From the NCBI GenBank assembly GCA_029240105.1, contig JARBTR010000011.1, positions 1 to 64,000 on the forward strand: 64,000 nucleotides of DNA. Direction: 5' to 3'. A program made the position numbers and the translations under genes. The DNA comes from Caryophanales bacterium. GTDB lineage: Bacteria; Bacillota; Bacilli; JARBTR01. Positions 1-8,952 of this stretch are shown here, piece after piece; position 1 is the first letter of the stretch, and each line of letters begins with the position of its first letter. The notes beneath the pieces were generated by a model. It was not told the origin of the DNA. It saw only the letters and a list, made by a program, of their open reading frames with translations, and searched no databases.

Positions 1-79
1 CCGGACCTACTGGCGGCGCTGGGTTTGCTTTACCTGCGTTGATCTGTAGCTTTACGATTTTAATAACCTTTTTTGCCAC
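1..79 (-). CDS. rplK: 50S ribosomal protein L11, N-terminal part (cut by window edge)
   Basis: The 26 visible residues begin [20 protein letters not shown] and continue PAPPVGP, which is the canonical N-terminus of ribosomal protein L11, a component of the GTPase-associated centre of the 50S subunit. The start is GTG, seven bases after a strong AAGGAGGTG ribosome-binding site. The rest lies beyond position 1. It follows nusG on the same strand, the usual secE-nusG-rplK-rplA order, but has its own promoter in the 320-base gap. Confidence 0.95.
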   Translation of the reverse strand, partial: MAKKVIKIVKLQINAGKANPAPPVGP

Positions 80-215
80 GAGACACACCTCCTTATTCTA
101 CGTGTTGTGGTTAATTGGGCATTGGTTTTTTACCCTCCCACACATGGCTTTTTCTACTTCTATTAAAAGTTAGAAAAAGGTATGTTAAACGCCTTATTAA
201 ATAAGGCAGACTAAC
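80..215 (-). promoter_or_regulatory. rplK mRNA leader (possible ribosomal-protein autoregulatory leader)
   Basis: About 135 bases lie between the promoter at 223-251 and the L11 start. They contain a perfect GCCTTATT/AATAAGGC-type inverted repeat and a conserved-looking GTGTGGGAGGGTAA segment shortly before the start. In many bacteria L1 binds such leaders to repress the L11-L1 operon. That role here is inference; I cannot fold it or compare it. Confidence 0.4.
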
Positions 216-222
216 CTTTGGA

Positions 223-251
223 ATTTTATCACTTTTTCAATTTAAAATCAA
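223..251 (-). promoter_or_regulatory. SigA-type promoter of rplK
   Basis: On the minus strand TTGATT (246-251) and TAAAAT (223-228) are separated by exactly 17 bases, a good vegetative promoter, placed about 145 bases before the rplK start. The stretch 252-402 upstream of it holds only a short TCCTTG/CAAGGA hairpin and no gene. Confidence 0.7.
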
Positions 252-402
252 TCGTTTTTCTAATCGCGCAAAATTTAAATTGATTGAAAGTATCTATCTA
301 CTTACTTTGATGCGGTGCTCTCCAGACCAGGATCTTGTTGAATCCTTGCTTAACAAGGAGCCCTTTTAAAAACAGATGACACTAAGATAGTACCGTTTTC
401 TA

Positions 403-936
403 TTAGATTTTAACTACAGAAGCAAAATCTAATTCCGCTGGAACTTCACGACCTAAAATATCAATAAACAATGTTAATTTGCCTTTCACAGCGTCAACTG
501 ATTGAACTTTAGCAGTGTAATCTGCAAACGGACCATCTAGTACTGTTACTACATCCCCAACTACAAAGTCATGTTCTACTGGAATTGAGTAACCCATCAT
601 TGAAAGGATTTTAGTAGCTTCTTCTGGTAATAATGGATTTGGTTTAGATCCCGAACCAGCTGAACCAACAAAACCCGTAACGTTCGGTGTATTACGAACC
701 ACGTACCATGATTCATCCGTCATGATCATCTCAACCAAAACATAACCTGGGAATATTTTTTTCTTTAGTTGTTTTTTAATCCCTGTTTTCGTTTCTGTTT
801 CATAATCTTCTTCAGCAACGATGATTCTGAAAATATAATCAGACATCCCCATTGTTTCTACTCTTTTTTCTAAGTTTTGTTTTACTCTGTTTTCATAACC
901 AGAATAAGTGTGTACAACATACCATAGTTTTTCCAT
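403..936 (-). CDS. nusG: Transcription termination/antitermination factor NusG
   Basis: NusG (177 aa) binds RNA polymerase and modulates pausing, termination and transcription-translation coupling. The NGN domain fills roughly residues 1-110 (LWYVVHTYSGYE near the start, then the FPGYVLVEM and RNTPNVTGFVG segments) and a KOW domain occupies about 125-177 (VGDVVTVLDGPFADY). A longer reading frame opens 27 codons upstream, but MEKLWYVV has a TAGGAGGATACAG ribosome-binding site and matches the family start, so I begin there. The gene lies between secE and rplK, preceded by an intrinsic terminator that may attenuate its expression. Confidence 0.96.
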   Translation of the reverse strand: MEKLWYVVHTYSGYENRVKQNLEKRVETMGMSDYIFRIIVAEEDYETETKTGIKKQLKKKIFPGYVLVEMIMTDESWYVVRNTPNVTGFVGSAGSGSKPNPLLPEEATKILSMMGYSIPVEHDFVVGDVVTVLDGPFADYTAKVQSVDAVKGKLTLFIDILGREVPAELDFASVVKI

Positions 937-980
937 ACTGTATCCTCCTATATAGACATTACCATTATGTATTTTTTTCC

Positions 981-1009
981 AAAATAAAAAACCCTCACAG
1001 AAGGGTTTT
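981..1009 (-). terminator. Intrinsic terminator/attenuator between secE and nusG
   Basis: Minus-strand AAAACCCT, a six-base loop and AGGGTTTT form a perfect 8-bp stem (988-1009) followed by TTATTTT. It sits between secE and nusG, only about 50 bases before the nusG start, so it would stop part of the secE transcripts. Confidence 0.75.
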
Positions 1010-1072
1010 GTACTCAAAATTTATAATCAGATAATAGCATTTATCTTAATCTAAATCAACTAATAGATTGGA

Positions 1073-1255
1073 TTATTCAATCACCAGGCGAATCAACTCA
1101 GAGAATCCCAAGTCGATTATTGCAAAAAAGACCATCATAATTACTACAGTTACCATAACGGTAATTGTAGATTTAACTAATTCTTCTCTTTTTGGCCAAC
1201 TTGTTTTTCTCATTTCACGCGCTACACCACGGAAAAAATCAGCAATTCGTTCCAT
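1073..1255 (-). CDS. secE: Preprotein translocase subunit SecE
   Basis: SecE (60 aa) is the small clamp subunit of the SecYEG protein-conducting channel. The Gram-positive form has one membrane helix, here about residues 28-50, preceded by the amphipathic segment with the family motif REMRKTSWPKREEL. It sits between rpmG and nusG in the usual order, with an ordinary GGAGG-type site (GGTTTCGAG upstream region). Confidence 0.95.
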   Translation of the reverse strand: MERIADFFRGVAREMRKTSWPKREELVKSTITVMVTVVIMMVFFAIIDLGFSELIRLVIE

Positions 1256-1284
1256 CTCGAAACCTCCAACTCGTGTAAAATAGG

Positions 1285-1428
1285 CTATATTGTTTGTTTA
1301 TGAATATTATGGGCATTACATGTCTTACAAAACTTTTTGATCTCTAAACGAGTGGTTTTGTCTTTGGTTTCCGGAACATTATAGTTTCTAGAACCACATT
1401 TTTCACATGCCAAAATCATTCTTTTCAT
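1285..1428 (-). CDS. rpmG: 50S ribosomal protein L33 (zinc-binding form)
   Basis: This 47-residue protein (MKRMILACEKCGSRNYNV then PETKDKTTRLEIKKFC) has both CxxC pairs, CEKC and CKTC, so it is the zinc-requiring C+ form of L33. It is a structural protein of the 50S subunit. The position upstream of secE, as in B. subtilis rpmGB-secE-nusG, supports the call. I start at MKR, with CAGGGTAA upstream; MILACEK three codons later is the alternative start. C+ forms are commonly paired elsewhere with a zinc-free paralogue. Confidence 0.93.
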   Translation of the reverse strand: MKRMILACEKCGSRNYNVPETKDKTTRLEIKKFCKTCNAHNIHKQTI

Positions 1429-1550
1429 TTGATTACCCTGACTCTCTAACCTTGTTACTGTATCATGCGCGTTTTCTTATGTCAATAAAACCTTTTAAAA
1501 TAACTTACGCACAATTTTCATTCGTATTATTTTAACAACAATGTTTTCTT

Positions 1551-2192
1551 TTATTTTTTATTGAAAATTTTATCAAGCTTTTTCTTAATTCTCTGCACTG
1601 AATTGTCAACCGACTTTAGCGGACAGTCTAAAATATCTGCTATCTCCTGATAGGACTTCTCTTCTATTTTTAGTATTAGTACCTGCTTTTCTAAATCACT
1701 CAACGCCTCATTTACCTTAGCATTGACAATTTCAGACTGTTCTTTCAAAAGAACTATTTCCTCTGGGCTTACACTTTCTATTTCTACTAAAACATCTATT
1801 AGTGTCTTTTCTACCTCTTCCTCTTCCATCATCGGCTTATCCAATGAAACGTAAGTGTTTAATGGGGTATGTTTTTTTCTAGAGGCTGATTTTACTGCAG
1901 TAATAGCATGACGAGTAATGCATACATCAGCAAAATTGATGAATGAACATTTTTTTTCGTCATTATAATCCCGTATTGCTTTGAATAAACCTATCATTCC
2001 CTCTTGAATGACATCTTCTTTTGTAGCTCCTACTAAATAAAATGGCTTCACTTTTTTCCGAACAAACTTTGCATATTTCTGTATTAAGAAATCTTGGGCA
2101 TCGCAGTCCCCAGCCTGAATTAACGTTACTATTTGCTCATCAGATAAGCAGTCATAATCTGTTTTACTTCTGATTTCCACACCTGTAGACAT
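1551..2192 (-). CDS. sigH: RNA polymerase sigma-H factor
   Basis: This 213-aa sigma-70 family protein has region 2 around residues 30-100 (DVIQEGMIGLFKAIRDYN) and region 4 near the C-terminus (KSYQEIADILDCPLKSVDN). Length and position, next to rpmG-secE-nusG, match SigH, the sigma factor for transition-state and early sporulation genes. Sporulation genes elsewhere in the window fit. In B. subtilis rae1/yacP lies between rlmB and sigH; here only about 100 bases separate them and no such gene is present. Confidence 0.95.
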   Translation of the reverse strand: MSTGVEIRSKTDYDCLSDEQIVTLIQAGDCDAQDFLIQKYAKFVRKKVKPFYLVGATKEDVIQEGMIGLFKAIRDYNDEKKCSFINFADVCITRHAITAVKSASRKKHTPLNTYVSLDKPMMEEEEVEKTLIDVLVEIESVSPEEIVLLKEQSEIVNAKVNEALSDLEKQVLILKIEEKSYQEIADILDCPLKSVDNSVQRIKKKLDKIFNKK

Positions 2193-2293
2193 TTAGATCC
2201 CCCATTCTTGTTCTATCATTATATTGAAACCATACTAATCAACAAAATAAATTGCTTAAAATATACGAAAAGCACTGCTCTATCTTTTATAGA

Positions 2294-3031
2294 TCACAAA
2301 GGGTTACGTTGACGATAGACTTCGTACATTAATAGACTCGCCGCCACAGATGCGTTCAGAGACGTTACATGTCCTACCATTGGAAGATGAATAAGAAAAT
2401 CACACTTTTCTTTAACGATTCGACTCATACCCTTACCTTCTGATCCAATTACGATTGCTAGTGGTAAAGTACCATCTAATTTTCTGTAATCCTGGCTCTT
2501 TGCCGCATCTGTACCTGCGATCCAAAGACCTTGCTTTTTTAATTGATCTATTGTTTGAGCAAGATTTGTTACTCTAGCAACTGGCACATGTTCAATCGCT
2601 CCAGTTGAAGATTTTGCAACAGTTGTTGTCAAACCTACAGACCGTCGTTTTGGAATAATGACACCATGTACACCAATTGCATCTGATGTTCTTAGTATAG
2701 ATCCTAAGTTATGAGGATCCTCTAATTCATCAAGGATTAGTAGAAATGGAGTTTCATTCCGACCTGCAGCTTTGGCAAGTATATCGTCAACTTCTGCATA
2801 TTGGTACGCTGTCACTTGAGCGACAATGCCTTGATGATTCCCCTGAACCATTTGATCCAATCGTTGCTTAGCAACATTTTGAACAACTATTTTTCGTTCA
2901 TTTGCTAGATTTAAAATTGAGCTAATTTGCCCCTTATTAATTCCTTCTTGAATCCATATTTTATGAATATCTCGGTCTGTTCTTAGTGTTTCCAGAACAG
3001 AATTTCGCCCCATAATTAAGTCGTTATCCAT
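2294..3031 (-). CDS. rlmB: 23S rRNA (guanosine-2'-O)-methyltransferase RlmB (SpoU family)
   Basis: A SPOUT-class methyltransferase of 245 aa. The N-terminal substrate-binding domain is about residues 1-75, and the three SpoU motifs follow: [28 protein letters not shown] and [19 protein letters not shown]. The family methylates the ribose of a conserved G in the peptidyl-transferase loop of 23S rRNA. The frame is open 14 codons further upstream, inside mrnC, but [10 protein letters not shown] is preceded by AAGGA at good spacing and overlaps the mrnC stop by eight bases, indicating translational coupling. Confidence 0.94.
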   Translation of the reverse strand: MDNDLIMGRNSVLETLRTDRDIHKIWIQEGINKGQISSILNLANERKIVVQNVAKQRLDQMVQGNHQGIVAQVTAYQYAEVDDILAKAAGRNETPFLLILDELEDPHNLGSILRTSDAIGVHGVIIPKRRSVGLTTTVAKSSTGAIEHVPVARVTNLAQTIDQLKKQGLWIAGTDAAKSQDYRKLDGTLPLAIVIGSEGKGMSRIVKEKCDFLIHLPMVGHVTSLNASVAASLLMYEVYRQRNPL

Positions 3032-3443
3032 TCTCATTTCCTTTTCTACAGAAATTGATTGTTTCATGCACAATTTCTGTTAGCCTTTTTTCTTGTCCAG
3101 TTAAAAATAAATGTCCTATTAGCGCCTCAAATCCAGTTGCATAATTATATGTCGTAACATCCGTATTTTTCGGTATAGTACCTGACTTAGCGTTTCGACC
3201 ACGTTTAACGATAAGGATTTCCTCATCGGATAAAAATTCTGTTTCAACTAGATAGCGAACCGATGCACATTGAGCTTTGGCAGAGACATATTTTGTTGAC
3301 TCGCGGTGTAACTTGTTCGGTTTTACTTGTCCGGTCACCAGAAGGTGATTACGAACAAAAACTTCGTAAACGGCGTCACCCATATATGCAAAAGCAAGAC
3401 TACCCAAACTCTTTTCTTCAACTTTCGGAAGATCAGTCCACAT
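3024..3443 (-). CDS. mrnC: Mini-ribonuclease III
   Basis: At 139 aa this is a single RNase III catalytic domain without a double-stranded-RNA-binding domain, as expected of Mini-III, which matures 23S rRNA ends. The signature [19 protein letters not shown] covers the catalytic Asp, and the C-terminal [13 protein letters not shown] carries the second acidic residue. It lies between cysS and rlmB and overlaps rlmB by eight bases, so rRNA processing and rRNA methylation are co-expressed. An AGAGGAT site precedes the ATG. Confidence 0.94.
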   Translation of the reverse strand: MWTDLPKVEEKSLGSLAFAYMGDAVYEVFVRNHLLVTGQVKPNKLHRESTKYVSAKAQCASVRYLVETEFLSDEEILIVKRGRNAKSGTIPKNTDVTTYNYATGFEALIGHLFLTGQEKRLTEIVHETINFCRKGNENG

Positions 3444-3539
3444 AGATTATCCTCTTTTTCCCTCAATTATTAACCTGAAAGGTTGACTATGCTAAAAGCA
3501 AAATCTCTCCTAAAACACAGTGGTAGTTTTCTAATCTTC

Positions 3540-4934
3540 TTATGAAAGGCGTTTCCAACGCGTACCTTGTGCTGTATCTTCTAGAACAATATTCATTTCT
3601 TTTAATTGATCGCGAATTTCATCCGAACGCTTAAAATCTCTATTTTTTCTAGCTTCAATTCTTTCTTCAATGAGATTTTCAACTAATTCATCTATATTTT
3701 CTTCTAATTCAAGTTTTAAACCTAAGACATTGAAAAGAGTCTCAAATTCATTAAGGAACTCTTGAACAACTTGCTTCGTTGTATTTTTTTCTAAAAGATA
3801 ATAATTACCTTGTTTAGATAGTTCGAACAAAGCTGAAACCGCATTTGCAGTGTTAAAATCATCATCCATCGCAGTCTCAAATTGAGATCTAATATCTTTT
3901 AATTTTTCTATCCAAACTTGGTCATTTTCCGTTAAATCTGTACTTGCTTCTTGACGGTGCTTTAAATTCTGGTAAGTTGTACGAAGGCGATCTAAAGAAT
4001 TTTTAGCACTTTCCAATAAGTCTAATGAATAATTTATTGGATTACGATAATGAACGGATAGCATTAGGAATCTAAAGACTTGTGGATCAAATTCCTTTAT
4101 CATTTCATGTACCGTTAAAAAATTCCCAAGTGATTTAGACATTTTTTCATTGTCGATATTAAGGAATCCATTATGCATCCAATAACGTGCAAACGGTTTC
4201 CCAGTTAATGCTTCAGATTGGGCAATTTCATTTTCATGGTGTGGAAAAGTTAGGTCTTGTCCACCTGCATGTATATCTATTGTATCCCCTAAATATTTAC
4301 GTGCCATTGCAGAGCATTCAATATGCCAACCAGGACGACCATATCCCCATGGACTTTCCCAATAAATCTCACCAGGCTTAGCTGCTTTCCATAAAGCAAA
4401 ATCCAACGGATCTTCTTTCTTATCTCCAGTTTCAACGCGAGCGCCAACTTTTAGCTCATCCACCGATTGGTGAGAGAGTTTTCCATAACCTGCAAATTTA
4501 CGGGTTCTGTAATAGACATCACCTTCTGACTCATATGCCATACCTTTATTTATAAGTTCTCCAACAAACTCGATAATTAAATCCATATGATCCATCACGC
4601 GTGGGTGGTGTGTAGCTTTTCGGCAACCAAGAGCTGCTGTATCATTAAAGAACGCTTCAATAAATCGTTCAGCGACAGTAGGAACATCTAGTTTTAATTC
4701 GTTTGCAGCATGAATCAATTTATCATCAACATCGGTGAAATTACTTATAAAATTAACCTCATACCCCTTATATTCTAGGTAATTTCTAATTGTATCAAAC
4801 GCAATATACGAACGGCCGTTACCAATATGAATGTAATTGTACACGGTTGGTCCGCATACGTACATTTTTACTTTACCAGGTTCCAGTGGGATAAAATCTT
4901 CTTTTTGCCGAGTAAGTGTATTGTAAATTTTCAT
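3540..4934 (-). CDS. cysS: Cysteinyl-tRNA synthetase
   Basis: This class I synthetase (464 aa) charges tRNA-Cys. Visible motifs are the HIGH box ([11 protein letters not shown]), KMSKS ([10 protein letters not shown]), and the zinc ligands Cys in [10 protein letters not shown], Cys in WHIECSAM and His/Glu in [12 protein letters not shown]. It begins one base after the cysE stop, so the two form an operon behind the cysteine T-box at 5700-5960: cysteine supply and cysteine charging are controlled together by uncharged tRNA-Cys. Confidence 0.97.
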   Translation of the reverse strand: MKIYNTLTRQKEDFIPLEPGKVKMYVCGPTVYNYIHIGNGRSYIAFDTIRNYLEYKGYEVNFISNFTDVDDKLIHAANELKLDVPTVAERFIEAFFNDTAALGCRKATHHPRVMDHMDLIIEFVGELINKGMAYESEGDVYYRTRKFAGYGKLSHQSVDELKVGARVETGDKKEDPLDFALWKAAKPGEIYWESPWGYGRPGWHIECSAMARKYLGDTIDIHAGGQDLTFPHHENEIAQSEALTGKPFARYWMHNGFLNIDNEKMSKSLGNFLTVHEMIKEFDPQVFRFLMLSVHYRNPINYSLDLLESAKNSLDRLRTTYQNLKHRQEASTDLTENDQVWIEKLKDIRSQFETAMDDDFNTANAVSALFELSKQGNYYLLEKNTTKQVVQEFLNEFETLFNVLGLKLELEENIDELVENLIEERIEARKNRDFKRSDEIRDQLKEMNIVLEDTAQGTRWKRLS

Positions 4935-4935
4935 T

Positions 4936-5577
4936 TTAGATATCTCCTTTACTTTCTGATAGCATTTCCTTTAATCGCTCAATTTCTTGTTCTAATCTTA
5001 AAAATCTTTCTGCGGTTGGATCTGGCATATTCATATGATCCAAATCTTTCCCGACTCGTTTACCTTCACGCACAACTATTTTCCCTGGGATACCCACTAC
5101 TGTAGAATTTGGTGGAACTTCATTCAATACAACTGCATTTGCACCGATTTTTGAGTTTTCCCCAACTGTAAAAGAGCCAAGTACTTTTGCACCCGATGCT
5201 ATTACCACGTTATCTCCAATTGTTGGATGACGTTTGCCGCATTCCTTTCCAGTTCCTCCAAGTGTAACACCCTGATAAATTGTAACATTATCCCCAATTT
5301 GACATGTTTCTCCTATTACAACACCATTTCCGTGGTCTATAAAAAATTTACGACCAATTTTGGCAGCTGGATGGATTTCAATTTGAGTTATCAGTCTACT
5401 TGTTTGAGAAATAACACGTGCAGTAAAAAGAAACCCCTTTTTATACAAATAATGTCCTATTCGATGAAGCCAAAGAGCATGTAAACCTGAATAGGTTAGC
5501 ATGACTTCAAGAAAATTTCTGGCAGCAGGGTCTTGCTCTAAAACATTTTCAACGTCTTCCTTTAATCGTTTAAACAT
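4936..5577 (-). CDS. cysE: Serine O-acetyltransferase
   Basis: This 213-aa left-handed beta-helix acyltransferase makes O-acetylserine, the carbon skeleton for cysteine. An N-terminal alpha-helical part (about 1-65) is followed by hexapeptide repeats, with the active-site region [19 protein letters not shown] and the typical [20 protein letters not shown]. It has the shorter Bacillus-type length. It is the first gene of the T-box-controlled cysE-cysS pair, 125 bases after the T-box terminator. Confidence 0.95.
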   Translation of the reverse strand: MFKRLKEDVENVLEQDPAARNFLEVMLTYSGLHALWLHRIGHYLYKKGFLFTARVISQTSRLITQIEIHPAAKIGRKFFIDHGNGVVIGETCQIGDNVTIYQGVTLGGTGKECGKRHPTIGDNVVIASGAKVLGSFTVGENSKIGANAVVLNEVPPNSTVVGIPGKIVVREGKRVGKDLDHMNMPDPTAERFLRLEQEIERLKEMLSESKGDI

Positions 5578-5699
5578 TTAATCACCCTTTTCAATTAAAT
5601 CTAATTTAAGTAGCGTCTACCTTTTCTGTCCATAGCGTAATACAAGTTCTAAATAGAGGACGTCCCCAAAAAAATCATCACTTCGTAACGATAGACACA

Positions 5700-5960
5700 T
5701 ATAAAACAAATAACGCCCCTGCACCCATAGGGTACAGAGGCGTAGTACGCGGTTCCACTCTGTTTGGAAAACACTTAAAAAGCACTTCCCAACTCAAACT
5801 CCGTAACGTGGAAGGACGCCTTGTTTACTCATTCTCTTCAAATTTTTAACCAAGGGCTCCAAGGTGCATTTCAAAATTCATCCTTTAAACCACTCACACC
5901 AATGTGGTTCTCTCTTTAAAAGTAGAAAGTTTACTTATCCCTGTCATTGCTTTTTTTATA
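5700..5960 (-). promoter_or_regulatory. Cysteine-specific T-box riboswitch upstream of cysE-cysS
   Basis: The T-box sequence AGAGTGGAACCGCG is present on the minus strand (5748-5761). Upstream, the specifier loop reads GAAATGCACC, giving a TGC cysteine specifier codon at 5866-5868. Downstream, CGCCTCTGTACCC pairs with GGTGCAGGGGCG (5714-5742) as the terminator, competing with pairing to the T-box. By family knowledge, uncharged tRNA-Cys binds and allows readthrough. The leader lies between gltX and cysE, so it also gates readthrough from gltX. Confidence 0.92.
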
Positions 5961-6070
5961 GAATCTTTGTAAAAAACTTTGTGTTACATACTATATACTA
6001 TTTTCAAAAAAATGTTAACCCATTAAGAAAGAAACTAAATGAGTCTGCAACCTTTATTTTAAAATTAGTT

Positions 6071-7537
6071 CTAGAATTCTACACTCAAATTTTGTTTTAA
6101 ACGGTTTATTACTTTTTCACGACCTAGCAATTCAATCGATTTCATTAAATCAGGACCATGCACCTGTCCAAAGATTGCTACACGCACTGGCATAAAAAGG
6201 TTTTTTCCCTTTTGACCGGTTGTTGATTGAACACGTTTCATTGCAGATTGAACTTCCTCAGCAACAAAATTTTCTATCGTTTTTACTTCTTCCAGGAATG
6301 CCGCAAGAACAGTTGGAACTGTTTCTCCCGCTAAAACTTCTTTTGCTTCATCGTCAAATTTTAATTCATCTTGAAAGAATAAATTTGATAAATCAACGAT
6401 TTCTGCGCCAAAACTCATATAGTCTTTATAAATTGCTACAAGTTTATGAACCCATTCCGTTTCTTCTGCTGACATTTCAGAAGAAACACGCCCCGCTTGG
6501 ACTAAGTGAGGAAGAACCAACTCAACGACTTTTTCAACATCTGCTTTTTTCATATATTGATTGTTGAGATATGACAATTTTTGACGATCAAACATAGCTG
6601 GTGATGTCGATAATCTAGAAGAATCAAAAATTTCTTCCAATTCTTTCAAAGAAAAGATTTCTTGTTCACCACCTGGGTGCCATCCTAACAAGGCAATGAA
6701 GTTAACCATTGCTTCCGGTAAAAATCCTAAATTTTTATATTGCTCAATAAACTGAATAACAGACTCATCACGTTTACTTAACTTTTTATGGTTTTCATTC
6801 ACAATCAATGTCATATGTCCAAAAGTTGGCGCATCCCAACCAAACACTTCGTAGAGCATCAACTGCTTAGGTGTATTGGTTAAATGTTCCTCCCCACGAA
6901 GAACATGAGTAATTTTCATTAAATGATCATCTATGACAACAGCATAGTTATACGTTGGAATACCATCTTTTTTAACGATTACCCAATCCCCAAAGACGTC
7001 CGATTCGAAACTAACTTGCTTTTTTATCATGTCCGTAAACGTATATGTCTTTCCAGAGGGAACTGCAAAACGGATACTTGGCATACGTCCTTCTGCTTGC
7101 AATGCGTCTTTTTGTTCAGCAGTAAGATGACGACATTTGCCAGAATACGCCGGATTTTCTCCGCGCTCCACTTGACCTTCACGTTCCGCCTCTAATTCTT
7201 CTTCAGTGCAATAACATTTATAAGCATAACCTTTTTCTAGTAACTCATCTGTGTACTTTTGATACATGTCCAGACGTTCCATTTGACGATAAGGTCCAAA
7301 TGGACCACCGATATCTGAACTCTCATCCCAATTGATTCCCAGCCATTTTAAATGTTTAAACTGGCTTTCTTCTCCGCCTTCAACATTTCGTTTTTGGTCA
7401 GTGTCCTCAATACGAATAATAAATTTGCCGCCAGCATTTCTAGCAAACAAATAATTAAACAAAGCAGTTCTTGTGTTCCCAATATGTAAATGCCCGGTTG
7501 GACTCGGCGCGTAACGCACTCGAATTTCATTTGACAT
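6071..7537 (-). CDS. gltX: Glutamyl-tRNA synthetase
   Basis: This class I synthetase of 488 aa has the HIGH motif as [13 protein letters not shown] at the N-terminus and the KMSKS equivalent KLSKRD near residue 255, plus the family segment [11 protein letters not shown]. In Bacillales it charges tRNA-Glu and usually tRNA-Gln for later amidation. Gene order ispF, gltX, then T-box and cysE matches B. subtilis. A terminator separates it from ispF. The ribosome-binding site AGGAGG precedes the ATG. Confidence 0.96.
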   Translation of the reverse strand: MSNEIRVRYAPSPTGHLHIGNTRTALFNYLFARNAGGKFIIRIEDTDQKRNVEGGEESQFKHLKWLGINWDESSDIGGPFGPYRQMERLDMYQKYTDELLEKGYAYKCYCTEEELEAEREGQVERGENPAYSGKCRHLTAEQKDALQAEGRMPSIRFAVPSGKTYTFTDMIKKQVSFESDVFGDWVIVKKDGIPTYNYAVVIDDHLMKITHVLRGEEHLTNTPKQLMLYEVFGWDAPTFGHMTLIVNENHKKLSKRDESVIQFIEQYKNLGFLPEAMVNFIALLGWHPGGEQEIFSLKELEEIFDSSRLSTSPAMFDRQKLSYLNNQYMKKADVEKVVELVLPHLVQAGRVSSEMSAEETEWVHKLVAIYKDYMSFGAEIVDLSNLFFQDELKFDDEAKEVLAGETVPTVLAAFLEEVKTIENFVAEEVQSAMKRVQSTTGQKGKNLFMPVRVAIFGQVHGPDLMKSIELLGREKVINRLKQNLSVEF

Positions 7538-7627
7538 AATAAACCTCCTACAAAATAAATACTTGTAATAGTGTATACTATTCAGTCTTAACTCGCTAGT
7601 CTATACATTAAATTTACCTTTTCATAA

Positions 7628-7664
7628 AAACAGTTCCTTCACTTTTTTGGAATAGGAACTGTTT
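7628..7664 (-). terminator. Terminator after ispF
   Basis: AAACAGTTCCT and AGGAACTGTTT form an 11-bp stem, followed on the minus strand by a short T-rich tail. It directly follows the ispF stop codon and separates ispDF from gltX. Confidence 0.8.
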
Positions 7665-7669
7665 AAAGT

Positions 7670-8146
7670 CTATTTCTTCATTAAAAGGACGATAGCCTGT
7701 GCCGCTATACCTTCACCGCGACCTGTAAAACCTAACTTTTCGGTAGTTGTAGCTTTTATATTAACATTCTCTAATTCTGTTTCTAACAAATTCGCAATGA
7801 TTCCGCGCATTTGAGGAATGAAAGGCAACATCTTAGGTCTTTGTGCAATAATTGTACAATCGACATTTCCCAGGAAATATCCCTTTCTTTTTACAATTTC
7901 CCAACAATGCGATAAAAGAAGCTTTGAATCAGCATCCTTATTCGACATATCCGTATCTGGAAAATGTTTACCGATATCCCCTTCGCCAACCGCTCCCAAA
8001 ATTGCATCTGTAATTGCATGTAATAGAACATCTGCGTCAGAATGTCCAAGCAAACCTTTCTCATACGGAATCGAAACACCACCTATAATTAAAGGACGAT
8101 TTTCTACCAATTGATGCACATCAAACCCTTGTCCAACTTTAAACAT
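7670..8146 (-). CDS. ispF: 2-C-methyl-D-erythritol 2,4-cyclodiphosphate synthase
   Basis: IspF (158 aa) performs the cyclisation step of the MEP isoprenoid pathway. The N-terminal GQGFDVHQL supplies the Asp and His metal ligands, followed by [20 protein letters not shown] and the C-terminal [18 protein letters not shown] motif. Its start abuts the ispD stop, so the two consecutive-pathway enzymes are co-translated. Confidence 0.96.
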   Translation of the reverse strand: MFKVGQGFDVHQLVENRPLIIGGVSIPYEKGLLGHSDADVLLHAITDAILGAVGEGDIGKHFPDTDMSNKDADSKLLLSHCWEIVKRKGYFLGNVDCTIIAQRPKMLPFIPQMRGIIANLLETELENVNIKATTTEKLGFTGRGEGIAAQAIVLLMKK

Positions 8147-8827
8147 CTAGTTGCTCCTCTTTTTTAATATTGCCTCAGCGAATAGTATATCTTCTTTTGT
8201 AGTTATTTTTATATTTTCATAATTGCCTTCAGTAACAGAAACTGACAAACCTATTTTTTCAACTAAGCTAGAATCATCTGTCCCTAAATATCCGGTTTCA
8301 TCTGCCCAACTATGTGCTTGTTTTAAAACTTCAGTCCTAAAAGCTTGAGGAGTTTGAATTGACCAAAGGTTATCTCTTTCGACAGTTTCTGTTATTGTTA
8401 ACCCATCAGTCTTTTTAATTGTATCCTTAACTCGAACTGCTAAAACCGTACTACCCATCTTACGAGCGCATTCAACAAGTTCTTGAATCTGATTATGATT
8501 TATAAAAGGGCGAGCACCATCATGTACAAGGATTATTTTTGTATCTTTAGAAACTGCCTCTAGTCCATTTCGAACACTGTACTGTCTTTCTGAACCACCA
8601 TTTACATAAGTTATTTTAGACTTTTTATCGGCAAAAATTCGATCACATATACATTTTTCCTCAGGCTTGATAGCTAAAATTACTTTTCGGCAATAAGGAT
8701 CCGAAAGAAAAACCTCAACCGTTCTCTGAATTATTGTTTTTCCATCAAGGTCTATAAACAACTTATTAAATATTTCACCCATTCTTTTCCCGGAACCAGC
8801 AGCAGGAATGATTACTTCATAGTGCAT
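8147..8827 (-). CDS. ispD: 2-C-methyl-D-erythritol 4-phosphate cytidylyltransferase
   Basis: IspD (226 aa) transfers CMP to methylerythritol phosphate in the MEP pathway. The N-terminal nucleotide-binding signature AAGSGKRMG and the central VHDGARPFI motif are intact. The frame is open upstream into the preceding terminator, so I start at MHYEVIIPAAG, with GGTGAG just upstream; MKIGEK six codons earlier is possible. In B. subtilis yacL precedes ispD directly; here guaB-guaA is inserted between them. Confidence 0.93.
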   Translation of the reverse strand: MHYEVIIPAAGSGKRMGEIFNKLFIDLDGKTIIQRTVEVFLSDPYCRKVILAIKPEEKCICDRIFADKKSKITYVNGGSERQYSVRNGLEAVSKDTKIILVHDGARPFINHNQIQELVECARKMGSTVLAVRVKDTIKKTDGLTITETVERDNLWSIQTPQAFRTEVLKQAHSWADETGYLGTDDSSLVEKIGLSVSVTEGNYENIKITTKEDILFAEAILKKRSN

Positions 8828-8856
8828 TTTCTCACCGATTTTCATTAAATAATAGT

Positions 8857-8900
8857 AAAAAAGGCGAGCACACGATCCATGTAAGATTCGTGAACTCACC
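8857..8900 (-). terminator. Terminator after guaA
   Basis: A long imperfect stem pairs GGTGAG and CACGA with TCGTG and CTCGCC, and six T residues follow on the minus strand. It ends the guaBA transcript ahead of ispD. Confidence 0.8.
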
Positions 8901-8952
8901 CCGATTATACAATAAAATTTTACATTTTACATTATTGCTACAAACGTAGCTT

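Noticed and set aside
937-1017. 27-codon N-terminal extension of nusG
   Set aside because: The extension overlaps the secE-nusG terminator and has no ribosome-binding site; the MEKLWYVV start has one and fits the family.
8903-8908. TATAAT as a promoter for ispD
   Set aside because: No adequate -35 lies upstream, and the transcript would begin directly with the guaA terminator hairpin.
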